Shown one piece after another: positions 9,474 to 17,412 of a stretch of 64,000 bases of DNA. The stretch lies in assembly GCF_019903425.1 (NCBI RefSeq), contig NZ_JACHUZ010000013.1, forward strand, positions 1,022,142 to 1,086,141, written 5' to 3'. Under the pieces are notes generated by a model. That model searched no databases, was not told the origin of the DNA, and was given only the letters and a program-made list of their open reading frames with translations. A program made the position numbers and the translations under genes. The stretch comes from Vreelandella halophila. GTDB taxonomy: Bacteria > Pseudomonadota > Gammaproteobacteria > Pseudomonadales > Oleiphilaceae. The first letter of the stretch is position 1. Every line of letters begins with the position of its first letter.

Positions 9474-9959
9474 ATGACCAAATGGATTTTCTCATCTCAA
9501 GATGAGCGCAAGACCCATCACTTCGAGCCTGAAAAAAATACGTTTAGGATCAAAAAGCTTTCCTACCTGTTTCAGGAAGGCGTGGGCATCCACGGAAGTT
9601 TCTATATCAAAGGCAACGTGGTCACTCGAGGCGATAGCCTGTTTGTGTCTGCCATGGGCCACACGCCACCCATGGAGCTGCCGGAATTCAAAGGCGCTTT
9701 TGATTTTTATGGCAGTGCGACGTTGATCTCTAACGGAGAAGTTATTGCCCGTAAGCGCTTCAAGCAGCGCAACCAGGCGGTTTGGCCAGAGAACGAGTAT
9801 GCGCCCATTGGCTCGGCGAAGTTCTATCTGGCTCCCTCTAAAGATCCATGGGCATATAAAGTAAGAATTGAAGCCGGGTACTGGTTTGATAGTGGTGTCG
9901 GTACCAATTCAAGCTCGCTTGCGGTCAAAGAAATCCAGATTAAGGGTAGAGATCAATGA
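9474..9959 (+). CDS. Hypothetical protein, beta-rich
   Basis: A 161-residue cytoplasmic protein that I do not recognise. It has no signal peptide or membrane segment. Alternating hydrophobic positions and many aromatic residues (GSFYIKGNVVTRGDSLFVSA, FKGAFDFYGSATLI, YWFDSG) suggest a mainly beta fold. The ATG at 9474 is preferred over the adjacent GTG at 9471; AGGAG at 9463-9467 precedes both. The stop overlaps the next start as ATGA, so it forms a tight pair with the lipoprotein gene that follows. The pair is confined to the space between an intact MBL gene and an MBL fragment. Confidence 0.7.
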   Translation: MTKWIFSSQDERKTHHFEPEKNTFRIKKLSYLFQEGVGIHGSFYIKGNVVTRGDSLFVSAMGHTPPMELPEFKGAFDFYGSATLISNGEVIARKRFKQRNQAVWPENEYAPIGSAKFYLAPSKDPWAYKVRIEAGYWFDSGVGTNSSSLAVKEIQIKGRDQ

Positions 9960-10567
9960 CGGTTACAGGTTCGTGTCGTCGCGCACTCATACTGGTCCTG
10001 ATCATTGTGCTGTTGTCCGGCTGCTCCACGGGTGAAGAAGAGAGTGCGGCCTCCCTGACCGAACAGGCGCAGCAGATCTTGGTAGATCGTTCCGAGGATG
10101 GGGGGTTGGATAAGGCTCTTGAGCTGACGCAGCGTGCAACGGAAGTTGATCCAGGTTATGTGCCCGCCTATACCGCGAGGATCAATATCCTGAAGCGAAT
10201 GGGTAAAGCTGAGGGTATCGTCAAAGCAACGGAGCGCCTGGCAGAGCTTCAACCCAACCATGAAAACCGGCTTTATCTGTGCATGGCGCAGGAAGCCACA
10301 GGGAAAAGTGACGGCAAGAACTCGGAGTGCTATCAACAGGTGGTCAAGGAGATTGAGGACGAATCCAATACGTCAGCAGGGAAGGAGACCTATCTGCTCG
10401 CACTCCGGTTGGCAGAGGATGACGCCTTTGAGGATGAGCTGGATGCTTACCTGAAAAGCCTGGAATCAGATGTCGCCCGGGATATGGCCCAGTTCAAGTT
10501 TGTTGAGAGCACGCGGAGCGACTTGTTTCAGGTTGCTGCGCCTGTTTCGGAAAAACCGAAGAAATAG
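9956..10567 (+). CDS. Lipoprotein with TPR-like helical repeats
   Basis: A 203-residue protein with a short lipoprotein signal: hydrophobic LILVLIIVLLSGC puts the lipidated cysteine at position 23. The mature part (about 35-130) has helix pairs reading ALELTQRATEVDPGYVPAY and ATERLAELQPNHENRLYL, which look like tetratricopeptide units. It is therefore probably an outer-membrane-anchored scaffold. Translation is likely coupled to the preceding hypothetical gene by an ATGA overlap. The function of the pair is unknown. Confidence 0.75.
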   Translation: MTVTGSCRRALILVLIIVLLSGCSTGEEESAASLTEQAQQILVDRSEDGGLDKALELTQRATEVDPGYVPAYTARINILKRMGKAEGIVKATERLAELQPNHENRLYLCMAQEATGKSDGKNSECYQQVVKEIEDESNTSAGKETYLLALRLAEDDAFEDELDAYLKSLESDVARDMAQFKFVESTRSDLFQVAAPVSEKPKK

Positions 10568-10582
10568 CGGTTAATCCAGCAT

Positions 10583-10789
10583 CCATCGACACGGTCCTCA
10601 TCACCCACATGCATCCCGACCATGTCGGCGGGTTGATCGATGCCGACGATCAGCCGGTCTTCCCGAAGGCGAGGGTGCTGGTTCCGTCCGGCGAACTCGA
10701 CTACTGGCGCGGCGACATCCCAGAGGGCGCGCCCGAGGTCCTGACAAAACAATTCCAGGCCGCGCACCGCGTCATCGCCGCCGCCGGTT
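10583..10789 (+). pseudogene. Fragment of MBL-fold hydrolase gene (middle part)
   Basis: These about 207 bases align almost base for base with 8792-8998 of the intact MBL gene, covering the HMHPDH metal site through to the QFQAAHRVIAA segment. The reading frame is open but has neither the N-terminal third nor the remaining metal ligands, so it cannot be an active enzyme. It keeps copy-1-like residues (PDHVGG, FPKAR) but has D where copy 1 has N in SGELDYW, so it derives from a separate third copy. The following piece of the same gene lies 1.5 kb downstream, beyond mltF. Confidence 0.88.
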
Positions 10790-10818
10790 TGTAGTATTCC
10801 TCGTACTCAAGCAATGTT

Positions 10819-10848
10819 TTGACTGTGTTTAAAGGAAACACATACTAC
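10819..10848 (+). promoter_or_regulatory. Candidate mltF promoter with palindromic spacer
   Basis: TTGACT (10819-10824) and ATACTA (10842-10847) are spaced by 17 bases, a plausible sigma-70 promoter. The spacer itself is a perfect interrupted palindrome, GTGTTT-AAAGG-AAACAC (10825-10841), a likely operator. It lies 35 bases upstream of the mltF-like start and just past the MBL fragment. Confidence 0.45.
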
Positions 10849-10882
10849 CCTTTATTTTGTTGTCTTTCTCTCGGAGCGGCGT

Positions 10883-12268
10883 ATGTACCGAGTCAGGCGT
10901 ATTGTGTTTCTGGTGGCCATACTGGCTGTGGTTGGCTGCACACATGATGAGGGGCAGGCACGCAGCCTTCAGGCTATCAAGGAGGAGGGGAAGCTGGTGG
11001 TGCTGACCCGTAACGCGCCGACCACCTGGTATCTGGGGCGTGACGGCAAACCCACGGGGCCTGAGTACGATATGGTCGAGGCTTTTGCATCGCACCTGGG
11101 TGTTGAGGTGGCATACAACATCAAGCCGTCGATCCGCTCCATCATCGAAGGCATTGCAAACGGCGAAGGGGATCTGGCCGCGGCTGGATTGACGATTACC
11201 CCCAAACGCCAGGAACGCTTTCGTTTCGGGCCGCCCTACCAGGATGTGACCCAGCAGGTTGTGTGCCGTCGCGATAACGTCCAGCCCGAGTCTGTTGAAG
11301 AGCTGGTGGGGCTGGACATTACTGTGATCGCGGATAGCAGCTATGTGGAGCGACTGGAGACCCTTAAAGAGACCCATCCCGAGCTCGAGTGGCAAACCGT
11401 GGATAATGTTTCCACTGAGCAGCTCCTCTACGACGTCTGGCAGCGGGAGATCGACTGTACCATTGCCGACTCCAATATTGTCGATCACAACCGGCGCTAT
11501 TTCCCGGAGCTGATCGCGCCGTTCAACCTCAACCGTTCAGAGTCACTGGGCTGGATGATGGCGCAGCCGCGCAGGGACCTTGAGAGCGCCGTTGCGTCCT
11601 GGCTGGAATCGTTCAGGGAGAGCGGGCGTCTGGAGGTCGTCAAAGAGCATTATTACGGCTATTTTCGGGTTTTTGATTACGTGGACACGCGCCGTTTGAT
11701 CCGTCGGGTCGACGAACGCTACCCGAAATACCGAAGCTATTTCGAGACGGCCGCGGAACAATACGACCTTCCCTATATTCTGCTTTCCGCTCAGGGGTAC
11801 CAGGAGTCGCACTGGCGTGCCCGTGCCCGCAGCCCGACCGGGGTCCGGGGGATCATGATGCTGACGCTGAATACGGCAAAAGAAGTGGGTGTGGATAACC
11901 GGCTGGATCCCAAGCAAAGCATTTTCGGGGGTGCCAAGTACCTGGCGAAGCTCAGGAATGAGCGCTTCTCGGACGAGGTAGAAGAACCGGACCGCACCTG
12001 GCTGGCACTGGCGGCCTATAATGTTGGGCGTGGCCACCTGCATGATGCCCAGCGGCTGGCGCGGGAACAGGACCTCGATCCGCACCGCTGGGGAGACGTC
12101 AAGCAGGTATTACCCCTTCTTTCGAAGAAGTTCATTTACCAGAATCTCAAATACGGTTATGCGCGGGGTTACGAGCCGGTGCGTTATGTCCAGAGGATTC
12201 GCGAGTATCAGCATATCCTGGAAAACGAGATTGATGTGTTGTCAGTCGAGCCGCCGGATCCCGAATAA
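10883..12268 (+). CDS. mltF: MltF-like membrane-bound lytic murein transglycosylase
   Basis: A 461-residue lipoprotein that cleaves peptidoglycan glycan strands at the outer membrane, forming 1,6-anhydro ends. It has a lipobox (AILAVVGC, Cys19), a solute-binding-protein-like domain (about 30-265) and a C-terminal SLT domain. The catalytic Glu is in GYQESHW at about residue 308, followed by the family motif SPTGVRGIMMLT. Length and order match E. coli MltF. The ATG at 10883 has GGAG upstream. The gene stands alone, between two pieces of a broken MBL gene, an unusual setting for a cell-wall housekeeping function, and may have been inserted with them or may have received them on either side. Confidence 0.92.
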   Translation: MYRVRRIVFLVAILAVVGCTHDEGQARSLQAIKEEGKLVVLTRNAPTTWYLGRDGKPTGPEYDMVEAFASHLGVEVAYNIKPSIRSIIEGIANGEGDLAAAGLTITPKRQERFRFGPPYQDVTQQVVCRRDNVQPESVEELVGLDITVIADSSYVERLETLKETHPELEWQTVDNVSTEQLLYDVWQREIDCTIADSNIVDHNRRYFPELIAPFNLNRSESLGWMMAQPRRDLESAVASWLESFRESGRLEVVKEHYYGYFRVFDYVDTRRLIRRVDERYPKYRSYFETAAEQYDLPYILLSAQGYQESHWRARARSPTGVRGIMMLTLNTAKEVGVDNRLDPKQSIFGGAKYLAKLRNERFSDEVEEPDRTWLALAAYNVGRGHLHDAQRLAREQDLDPHRWGDVKQVLPLLSKKFIYQNLKYGYARGYEPVRYVQRIREYQHILENEIDVLSVEPPDPE

Positions 12269-12325
12269 CAGGGAATGCGTGGCCTGCATGGTGGGCTCAG
12301 AACCTGGCCTGAACCTGTTTGCGTC

Positions 12326-12463
12326 CGCATCGTCTCCGGCGAGGACCGGATCCTGATCTGGACGGTCATCGTCCACCTCCCCGGCATCCAGTTCTCCCGC
12401 CCCGAGGCCACGGTCGCCTTCGACGTCGACCCGACCCAGGCCGCCACCACCCGCCGCCGCATC
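12326..12463 (+). pseudogene. Fragment of MBL-fold hydrolase gene (later part)
   Basis: About 138 bases align with 9087-9225 of MBL copy 1, encoding the stretch from RIVSGEDRIL to TTRRRI. The metal-ligand Asp of VWTDIVH has become Val in this fragment (IWTVIVH). At 12463 the match stops inside CGCATC and continues directly into parE-like sequence. Between this piece and the one at 10583-10789 about 30 codons of the parent gene are missing. Confidence 0.85.
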
Positions 12464-12491
12464 GGTGAGAATCCTTCCCTATACCCTCTCC
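12458..12491 (+). pseudogene. Scrap of ParE-type toxin gene fused to MBL fragment
   Basis: The sequence from CGCATC (12458-12463) through GGTGAGAATCCTTCCCTATA matches the parE-like gene near 20496-20525, where it encodes RISENPSLYP; here the same frame reads RIGENPSLYP. The join to the MBL fragment is in frame, and CGCATC occurs in both parents at the breakpoint, pointing to a microhomology deletion in an ancestral MBL-antitoxin-toxin block. Confidence 0.7.
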
Positions 12492-12500
12492 ATCTCCTTG

Positions 12501-13907
12501 TCAGCCGCCGGTGTTGAAGAGGTGAAAGTACTGCAGGAGGATCTCGTTGCCCATGGTTCTGCCAACCTTGTTGGCCGCGGCGTTGTGGGGCGCCTCCAGG
12601 TCGCGGATGCGATAGGAGAGGGTCCACTGGCTCTTGATGGGGTGGTTCCAGTACTGCAGCCCCAGGGTCAACGTGGAGAATTTCCGTTCCGGATGCCCTT
12701 TATTGGCGAATTCATCCGCATCGAATTCGTTGAGCCGGTTCAGGACATCGTAGCGGGCCTGTAGCGCCAGCTTGTTGGGCTGTATGAACCAGGCGGCGTC
12801 CAGGTACCAGCCGTCGAATTCGTTGTCCTTGCCGGGGGCCATCTGGGGAGTGACATCGCCAATGTCTTCACCGGGGTTCGTGAAGGGCGGATTGGTGCCG
12901 TTGTAGACCATGCCATTGCCGAAGACGTATTCCCCGGAGAAGCGCCAGGGCTGGCGGTAGTAGTGGAAGCCCAGGCCGTAGCGGTTGCGCTCGAACTCGT
13001 CGCCGTCGTCGATGGTGCCGTCCCTGCCGGCATCGAAGACACGATCCCCCTGCTGGCTCCAGGCGAAGAATTTGACGTCCTCCCGGCGCGGGCTGCCGCG
13101 GTGGACGCCGTCGAAGACGTAGGCGGCCTGGGCCCGCAGATAGAGGTCGCGGTTGTCGTCGTTGTCGCTGCGGTTGATGCCGTTGCCATTGCCCACTCCG
13201 GCGGCCCAGGTCCCCTCCCAGTGGTCGGTGATCCGGAATTCGTCGAAGGCCATGGCGCCGATATCGCGGTAGGAGCTGATGGAGCCGTCGAAGCCGGTGA
13301 GGCTCTCGTCGTTACCACCGGGGTTCTGGCGCACGTACCGCTCCAGTACCTGCTGCCGGCTTACCTCCGAGAAGCTGATGTAGTCGTAGGCGGGAATTGC
13401 GCGCAGCCCCTCGTCCACCAGCGGCCACTGGAACTGGCCGATACGCAGGCTTACTCCGGGCTCCCAGATGTCGTCGCTGCCACCGCCAGCGAGGTGGCGG
13501 AAGGTCATGGAGGCATCCGTGAGCTGGGGGCCGGGGCTGCCGCCGTCGGGGTCGGCCAGGCGGGTAATGCCGTTGTTGCCCCACTCGGTGAGGAAGAAGT
13601 AGTGGATGTCCTTGTCAGTATTGTTCAGCGCCCCGCGCACGCCAAGCCGCGCCCGGGCCAGGTTGAAGCCGGAGCTGCTGGAGCGGTCCGGGGCGAGGGT
13701 GTTGAAGATGGGGCGCTGACCGTTGGGTGCCTTGTCGCTGTCGTCGATGTCGCGGTAGGTCGGCTGGATGAAGCCGAAGACCGACATGCTCGGGGCGCCC
13801 TCGGGCGCCTCGGCGCTGTTGAGTACCAGCCAGTTGGCGGCTCCGGCCGGCGCGGTCACCAGGGCCAGCGCTGTCGCCAGAGCGATGCGCGCGTGGTTGC
13901 CGTTCAT
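12501..13907 (-). CDS. Outer-membrane porin-like beta-barrel protein
   Basis: A 468-residue secreted protein with a signal peptide (LATALALVTAPAGA) starting at ATG 13907, preceded by AAGGAA. The mature sequence resembles phosphate-selective-porin (OprO/OprP-like) barrels: MSVFGFIQPTYRDID, RARLGVRGAL, SLRIGQFQWPL, YVFGNGMVY and many alternating aromatic strands. It ends in YFHLFNTGG rather than a terminal Phe. It is the last gene of a minus-strand operon with two c-type cytochromes, so it may admit a sulfur compound or other anion for them. Substrate selectivity is inference. Confidence 0.8.
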   Translation of the reverse strand: MNGNHARIALATALALVTAPAGAANWLVLNSAEAPEGAPSMSVFGFIQPTYRDIDDSDKAPNGQRPIFNTLAPDRSSSSGFNLARARLGVRGALNNTDKDIHYFFLTEWGNNGITRLADPDGGSPGPQLTDASMTFRHLAGGGSDDIWEPGVSLRIGQFQWPLVDEGLRAIPAYDYISFSEVSRQQVLERYVRQNPGGNDESLTGFDGSISSYRDIGAMAFDEFRITDHWEGTWAAGVGNGNGINRSDNDDNRDLYLRAQAAYVFDGVHRGSPRREDVKFFAWSQQGDRVFDAGRDGTIDDGDEFERNRYGLGFHYYRQPWRFSGEYVFGNGMVYNGTNPPFTNPGEDIGDVTPQMAPGKDNEFDGWYLDAAWFIQPNKLALQARYDVLNRLNEFDADEFANKGHPERKFSTLTLGLQYWNHPIKSQWTLSYRIRDLEAPHNAAANKVGRTMGNEILLQYFHLFNTGG

Positions 13908-13948
13908 GATGGATTCCTTGTGGCTGTCCGCAATCACACGGGTGAGGG

Positions 13949-14941
13949 TTACTCGGTACCCTCACCCAGGGTGTGGCCGCGTGCCTCTTGGTTGTAGAGG
14001 CAGGTGTGGTCGTGCCACTTCTCTGCGGTGGTCGCCTTGTCGCCTTCCCAGCGCGGGTCCTGGGGCCGCTCATGGCTGTTCATGTAGGCGGCCACGTCCC
14101 ACGCCTCCTGGTCGGAGAGGGCGGCGTGCATCTCCACGGGGTTGGCCTTGCCCAGGGGCATGTTGTACTTGATGAAACCCGCTGCGGTGTTGATGCGGTG
14201 CATGCCGGCACCCCAGTTGAACGCCTTCTCGCCCCACAGAGGCGGGAAGATCTGTTTGCCGTCGGCGGTGAATTTCCCGCTTCCGTCCTCGGCGTGGCAG
14301 ACGGCGCACTGGTCCTGGTAGATGGATTCCCCGCGGGAGATGGAGTAGCCGTCTTCCGGTTCCTCGACACTGCGATAGCCTCGGCCGGGCAGGTTCTTCC
14401 CGAGGGGCGCACCCCTGGCGGACCAGAACATGAATGACTGCATGTCTTTCAGGAGCTGGCTGTCCGGCTTCGGCGGGCCACCGGCCTCGGAGTCTCCGGC
14501 GTTCATGGAGTAGGTGAAGCAGCCCCGGATGCGCTCATCCATGGTATTCACGTGGTCGTTCTTGCCACGGTATTTGGGGTAGATCCCCCAGGCGCCCCAC
14601 AGGGGCGCGGAGTTGGCGGCCATGCCGCCACCCAGGTGGCAGTTGGCGCAGTTCTGGCCGTTGCCGACGTGGCGCTTGGCCTCCGGGTGCTGCAGTGTGT
14701 TGATGAAAGCCTCCATGCCGCTGCGCACGGCCTCGCCGAACTGCCCCTCGGGGATCTCGTCCATGCCGGGATAATCGAAGTACCCCTCGCCACTGGCCTC
14801 GGGGGGCTGTTCCAACTCCACCTGTTTCGTGAGGGTCTCGTCGTCCTGGGCGAATGCCGTGCCGGCGACGAGGAGGGTGGCCGCCAGGAGCTGCGCGGTG
14901 TGGCGACCGGGCCGGATGGTTTCTTGATGGGTCTTGTTCAC
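13949..14941 (-). CDS. tsdA: Di-haem cytochrome c, TsdA-like thiosulfate dehydrogenase
   Basis: A 330-residue periplasmic di-haem cytochrome resembling TsdA, which oxidises two thiosulfates to tetrathionate. The GTG at 14941 is preferred to one at 14953, since GGAGGT lies just upstream. After a signal peptide (LLAATLLVAGTAFA) come haem sites CANCH (about 98-102) and CAVCH (about 212-216). RIRGCFTYSMN supplies a conserved Cys (about 141) at the place where TsdA uses cysteine as the distal ligand of the active-site haem. GIYPKYRG, PPLWG and FIKYNMPLG also fit the family. It lies 17 bases after a c4-type cytochrome gene, matching the tsdB-tsdA arrangement. A related di-haem cytochrome with another substrate is possible. 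Confidence 0.8.
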   Translation of the reverse strand: MNKTHQETIRPGRHTAQLLAATLLVAGTAFAQDDETLTKQVELEQPPEASGEGYFDYPGMDEIPEGQFGEAVRSGMEAFINTLQHPEAKRHVGNGQNCANCHLGGGMAANSAPLWGAWGIYPKYRGKNDHVNTMDERIRGCFTYSMNAGDSEAGGPPKPDSQLLKDMQSFMFWSARGAPLGKNLPGRGYRSVEEPEDGYSISRGESIYQDQCAVCHAEDGSGKFTADGKQIFPPLWGEKAFNWGAGMHRINTAAGFIKYNMPLGKANPVEMHAALSDQEAWDVAAYMNSHERPQDPRWEGDKATTAEKWHDHTCLYNQEARGHTLGEGTE

Positions 14942-14958
14942 GATGACCTCCACGGTGG

Positions 14959-15621
14959 CTATTCGGCAGGCGGACGGGCGGGCTGCGAGGCGAACCAGGC
15001 GGCCACGGCCTTGATCTCTTCCTCGGTGAGGCGTTCGGCCACCGAGGCCATGAGTTCATTGGGATCGTTGTGTCGTGTGCCGTCCTGCCACGCGGTAAAC
15101 TGGTTCTCGATGTAGTTCGCGTGCTGGCCGGAGAGGGCGGGGAAATCGGCACCCACGCCGTCACCACCGGGGCCGTGACAGGCGACGCAGGAGGGGACTC
15201 CCTTGCGCCACAGGCCCTGCTCGGCAATGGCCCGGCCGCGCTCCACTACGGACTGAGCGGCATCGGTCCCCGGCGCCTCCGTCGGCGCTTCCATCTCGGC
15301 GTAGTACTCGCTCACCGCGCGTCGCTCCTCGGCGGAGAGGCCCTTGGCGATGGGGTTCATGGTGGCGTTGTCGCGCTTGCCGCTGGCCATGTCATCGAGC
15401 TGCTTGGCGAGGTAGTCGGCATTCATGCCGGCCAAACGCGGCCAGCCGGCCGCGCCGTTGCCGCCCCCATCGGCGCCGTGGCAGGTGACGCAGGCCGCCG
15501 CGCCGTTGTCATTGCCCTGCTGGGCCACTTTCTCGCCGAGATCGCTGGCCGCGGTTGTGACCGGCGCCAGCGCGAGGAACAACAGCGCCGGTAGGGTCCT
15601 GAGTCGATGGAGACGTTGCAT
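14959..15621 (-). CDS. tsdB: Cytochrome c4-type di-haem protein (TsdB-like)
   Basis: A 220-residue periplasmic electron carrier with two homologous haem domains: CVTCHG near residue 44 and CVACHG near 143, each followed by the c4 pattern (WPRLAGMNADYLAKQL and FPALSGQHANYIENQF). A signal peptide (LPALLFLALAPVTTAA) begins at ATG 15621, with GAGGAG upstream; an in-frame start at 15669 would add an uncleaved leader and is rejected. As the first gene before tsdA it fits TsdB, the electron acceptor of thiosulfate dehydrogenase. Confidence 0.85.
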   Translation of the reverse strand: MQRLHRLRTLPALLFLALAPVTTAASDLGEKVAQQGNDNGAAACVTCHGADGGGNGAAGWPRLAGMNADYLAKQLDDMASGKRDNATMNPIAKGLSAEERRAVSEYYAEMEAPTEAPGTDAAQSVVERGRAIAEQGLWRKGVPSCVACHGPGGDGVGADFPALSGQHANYIENQFTAWQDGTRHNDPNELMASVAERLTEEEIKAVAAWFASQPARPPAE

Positions 15622-15682
15622 GCGCTCGCTCCTCGGTGGTTTCGGTTTCCACGGTGCCTGAATGAGCATTCTATTAGATATT

Positions 15683-15710
15683 AGTTAAGTCGAATATATG
15701 GAGCTGTCAA
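15683..15710 (-). promoter_or_regulatory. Candidate promoter of the tsdBA-porin operon
   Basis: On the minus strand a perfect TTGACA (15710-15705) is followed after 16 bases by TTAACT (15688-15683), about 60 bases before the cytochrome start. The -35 match is strong and the -10 weak. The rest of 15711-15920 shows no gene or obvious repeat. Confidence 0.35.
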
Positions 15711-15920
15711 GCGATACGGGCTGCACAGGCCTGATTCTTGACTACCCCGGAAATTGGTACCCGTCGCTTTTTTCAGACAAGAGTCCGGGATGACCTGTTC
15801 CATGGCATGGACACGCACTCGCTCAGCAGGGTGTGGCAAGTCTGGCTATTGGTTGGGCGCTGAATTGTCCGTTGTCGGGATTCATTTGGAGTTTCGGAGG
15901 ACTGGTCTTCCTCCAGTCGA

Positions 15921-16541
15921 CTAAAAGCGCAGCGTCAGCCCCGCGCTCGCTTCCACCTGAATAAAGCCACTGCTATCAAAGATGGCGGTACACCCGCCGG
16001 AGCAGAACACAGCCCCGCCGCTATCGAGGATCGTGTAGATGCCTCGTAGGTCAAATCGCATCAGCAGGTTCTGGTTCAGCGGCAGCTTGTAGCCGCCGCC
16101 CAGGGAGATGGAGGCACGGTTATGGTTTCTGAAGCCACCCGGTTTGGGCTCCAGCCGGGTCAGGCCCGCCACGCCGGACACAAACGGGCCGGTCGTCCCG
16201 CCTTCGGGGAAATACAGGCCCCCGAGCTGCAACTGGTAGATCACCACATCCAGGGCAGTAGCCGGCGGGGTGAAAAGGGGCTCGGAGGAACGGACCCGGG
16301 TTTCCTGGCGGGCGACGTAGAGTTCCAGCTGTTTGCCCGGTTCCGCCAGATCGGCGTTCAGGGTCAGGCCGAGGCTGCGGGTGTCGTCGAAGGTCAGATC
16401 CTCCGTGGTTCTGGCGCCGGCAGTGCGGACCTCAAAATCCCCGCCCAGCCGGTATCCGGCGAACGGAGTAAGCTCCACGCCGGCCTGGGCAGCCATGGGC
16501 AGCAGGCAGGCGGCAAGCAGCAGGCTGTGGCGTCGACCCAT
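15921..16541 (-). CDS. Small outer-membrane beta-barrel protein
   Basis: A 206-residue protein with a signal peptide (LLLAACLLPMAAQA). Amphipathic strands include ELTPFAGYRLGGDFEV, SLGLTLNADL, QLQLGGLYFPE, ISLGGGYKLPL and a terminal VEASAGLTLRF ending in Phe, the usual insertion signal. It resembles OmpW/OmpA-like eight-stranded barrels. A Cys pair (VFCSGGCTAIF) near residue 180 may form a disulfide in an extracellular loop. Specific function unknown. Confidence 0.8.
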   Translation of the reverse strand: MGRRHSLLLAACLLPMAAQAGVELTPFAGYRLGGDFEVRTAGARTTEDLTFDDTRSLGLTLNADLAEPGKQLELYVARQETRVRSSEPLFTPPATALDVVIYQLQLGGLYFPEGGTTGPFVSGVAGLTRLEPKPGGFRNHNRASISLGGGYKLPLNQNLLMRFDLRGIYTILDSGGAVFCSGGCTAIFDSSGFIQVEASAGLTLRF

Positions 16542-16568
16542 GGCCAGTCTCCTCTGGAACAGGGAACC

Positions 16569-17237
16569 TTATTCCCTGAGCTTCAAAACCAGTTGACCGT
16601 CCTCAACATGAACGCTGTCGACGCCCTCTGAAAAGGATCGCCAGAACCCCGGGTCGTCTGCAAACTCGTGGACCAGATCAACGTTCTTAAGGTTGCCCAG
16701 CCACGCGTTGGGAAGGGGCACGCCCATGACGCTGACGCCCTTGAGTCTGACCACCGGCTTGTCGTTGTTAACGGCCAGTTCCACCCCGGCATGAACCCGC
16801 AGGGTCTGCCCGCCTAGCACGGGAAAACCCTCTTCAAGAGGCACCAGCAGCACGACACTGAGCAGGTCCTGGGACAGGTCAACGGCCAGCTTCCGGGCCA
16901 GATCGGTGTTGTTCGCCAGCATCCCGTTGAGTTCACGCTCACTGAAACGAACCTCCCTGCTGGCGCCCTCCTCGCTGTAGGGCTCGGGCTCCGCTGCAGG
17001 GCTAGAGGGTTCCTGCGCATCAACGCCCAGAACATGCAGCTTGCTCTGGAGCGTGCGCTGTTCAGAGGTGTTCAGCTCAACGGGATCGAACGCTTCAACA
17101 AAGACATACTGGCTCAAGACCCAGTAACTGACCCCGGCGGTGACAACCATGGCGAGCAGTACAATCCCCAGTACCTGCCAGCCACTGAAGCCCTTTTTCA
17201 CCGCTTGGCTATGGGCCTGTTGGCCTGATTCGTCCAT
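16569..17237 (-). CDS. Membrane-anchored protein of unknown function
   Basis: A 222-residue protein with one N-terminal membrane segment (VLGIVLLAMVVTAGVSYWVL), an acidic/proline-rich linker (PSSPAAEPEPYSEEG) and a folded C-terminal domain beginning REVRFSERELNGMLANN and containing LRVHAGVELAV and VRLKGVSVMGVPLPNAW. This looks like a periplasmic domain in which a structural motif sits on a stalk. The ATG at 17237 has GAAGAG upstream; a GTG at 17255 is an alternative. It is 27 bases upstream of the beta-barrel gene in the same direction, so they may be one operon. I cannot assign a function. Confidence 0.7.
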   Translation of the reverse strand: MDESGQQAHSQAVKKGFSGWQVLGIVLLAMVVTAGVSYWVLSQYVFVEAFDPVELNTSEQRTLQSKLHVLGVDAQEPSSPAAEPEPYSEEGASREVRFSERELNGMLANNTDLARKLAVDLSQDLLSVVLLVPLEEGFPVLGGQTLRVHAGVELAVNNDKPVVRLKGVSVMGVPLPNAWLGNLKNVDLVHEFADDPGFWRSFSEGVDSVHVEDGQLVLKLRE

Positions 17238-17346
17238 AACGGGCTCTTCTCCCACTGGTGCCTCCCCGCACTCCTATTCATGGTTCATCTTCGCGCAATC
17301 CTGCCCAGGCCGCTACCACTCGCCACAGTCTCTTCCCGCTCTTGAG

Positions 17347-17402
17347 TTGACAAAAAATTAATTAAAGACAAAACTGTCAACTAATAAGGTATCGTCAACT
17401 AA
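17347..17402 (+). promoter_or_regulatory. Candidate promoter/operator of the XRE-ImmA/PIN module
   Basis: AT-rich DNA directly before the toxin-antitoxin genes carries TTGACA (17347-17352), a possible -35, and three related half-sites: TTGAC (17347-17351, inverted), GTCAACTAA (17376-17384) and GTCAACTAA again (17394-17402). The two direct copies are 18 bases apart. Such spacing suits binding of the HTH domain of the first gene as an autorepressor. AGGAGG at 17402-17407 is the ribosome site for that gene. Confidence 0.5.
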
Positions 17403-17412
17403 GGAGGGAGCA

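Noticed and set aside
12963..13997. 344-codon plus-strand frame over the porin gene
   Set aside because: Shadow frame opposite a protein with a good signal peptide and porin strands.
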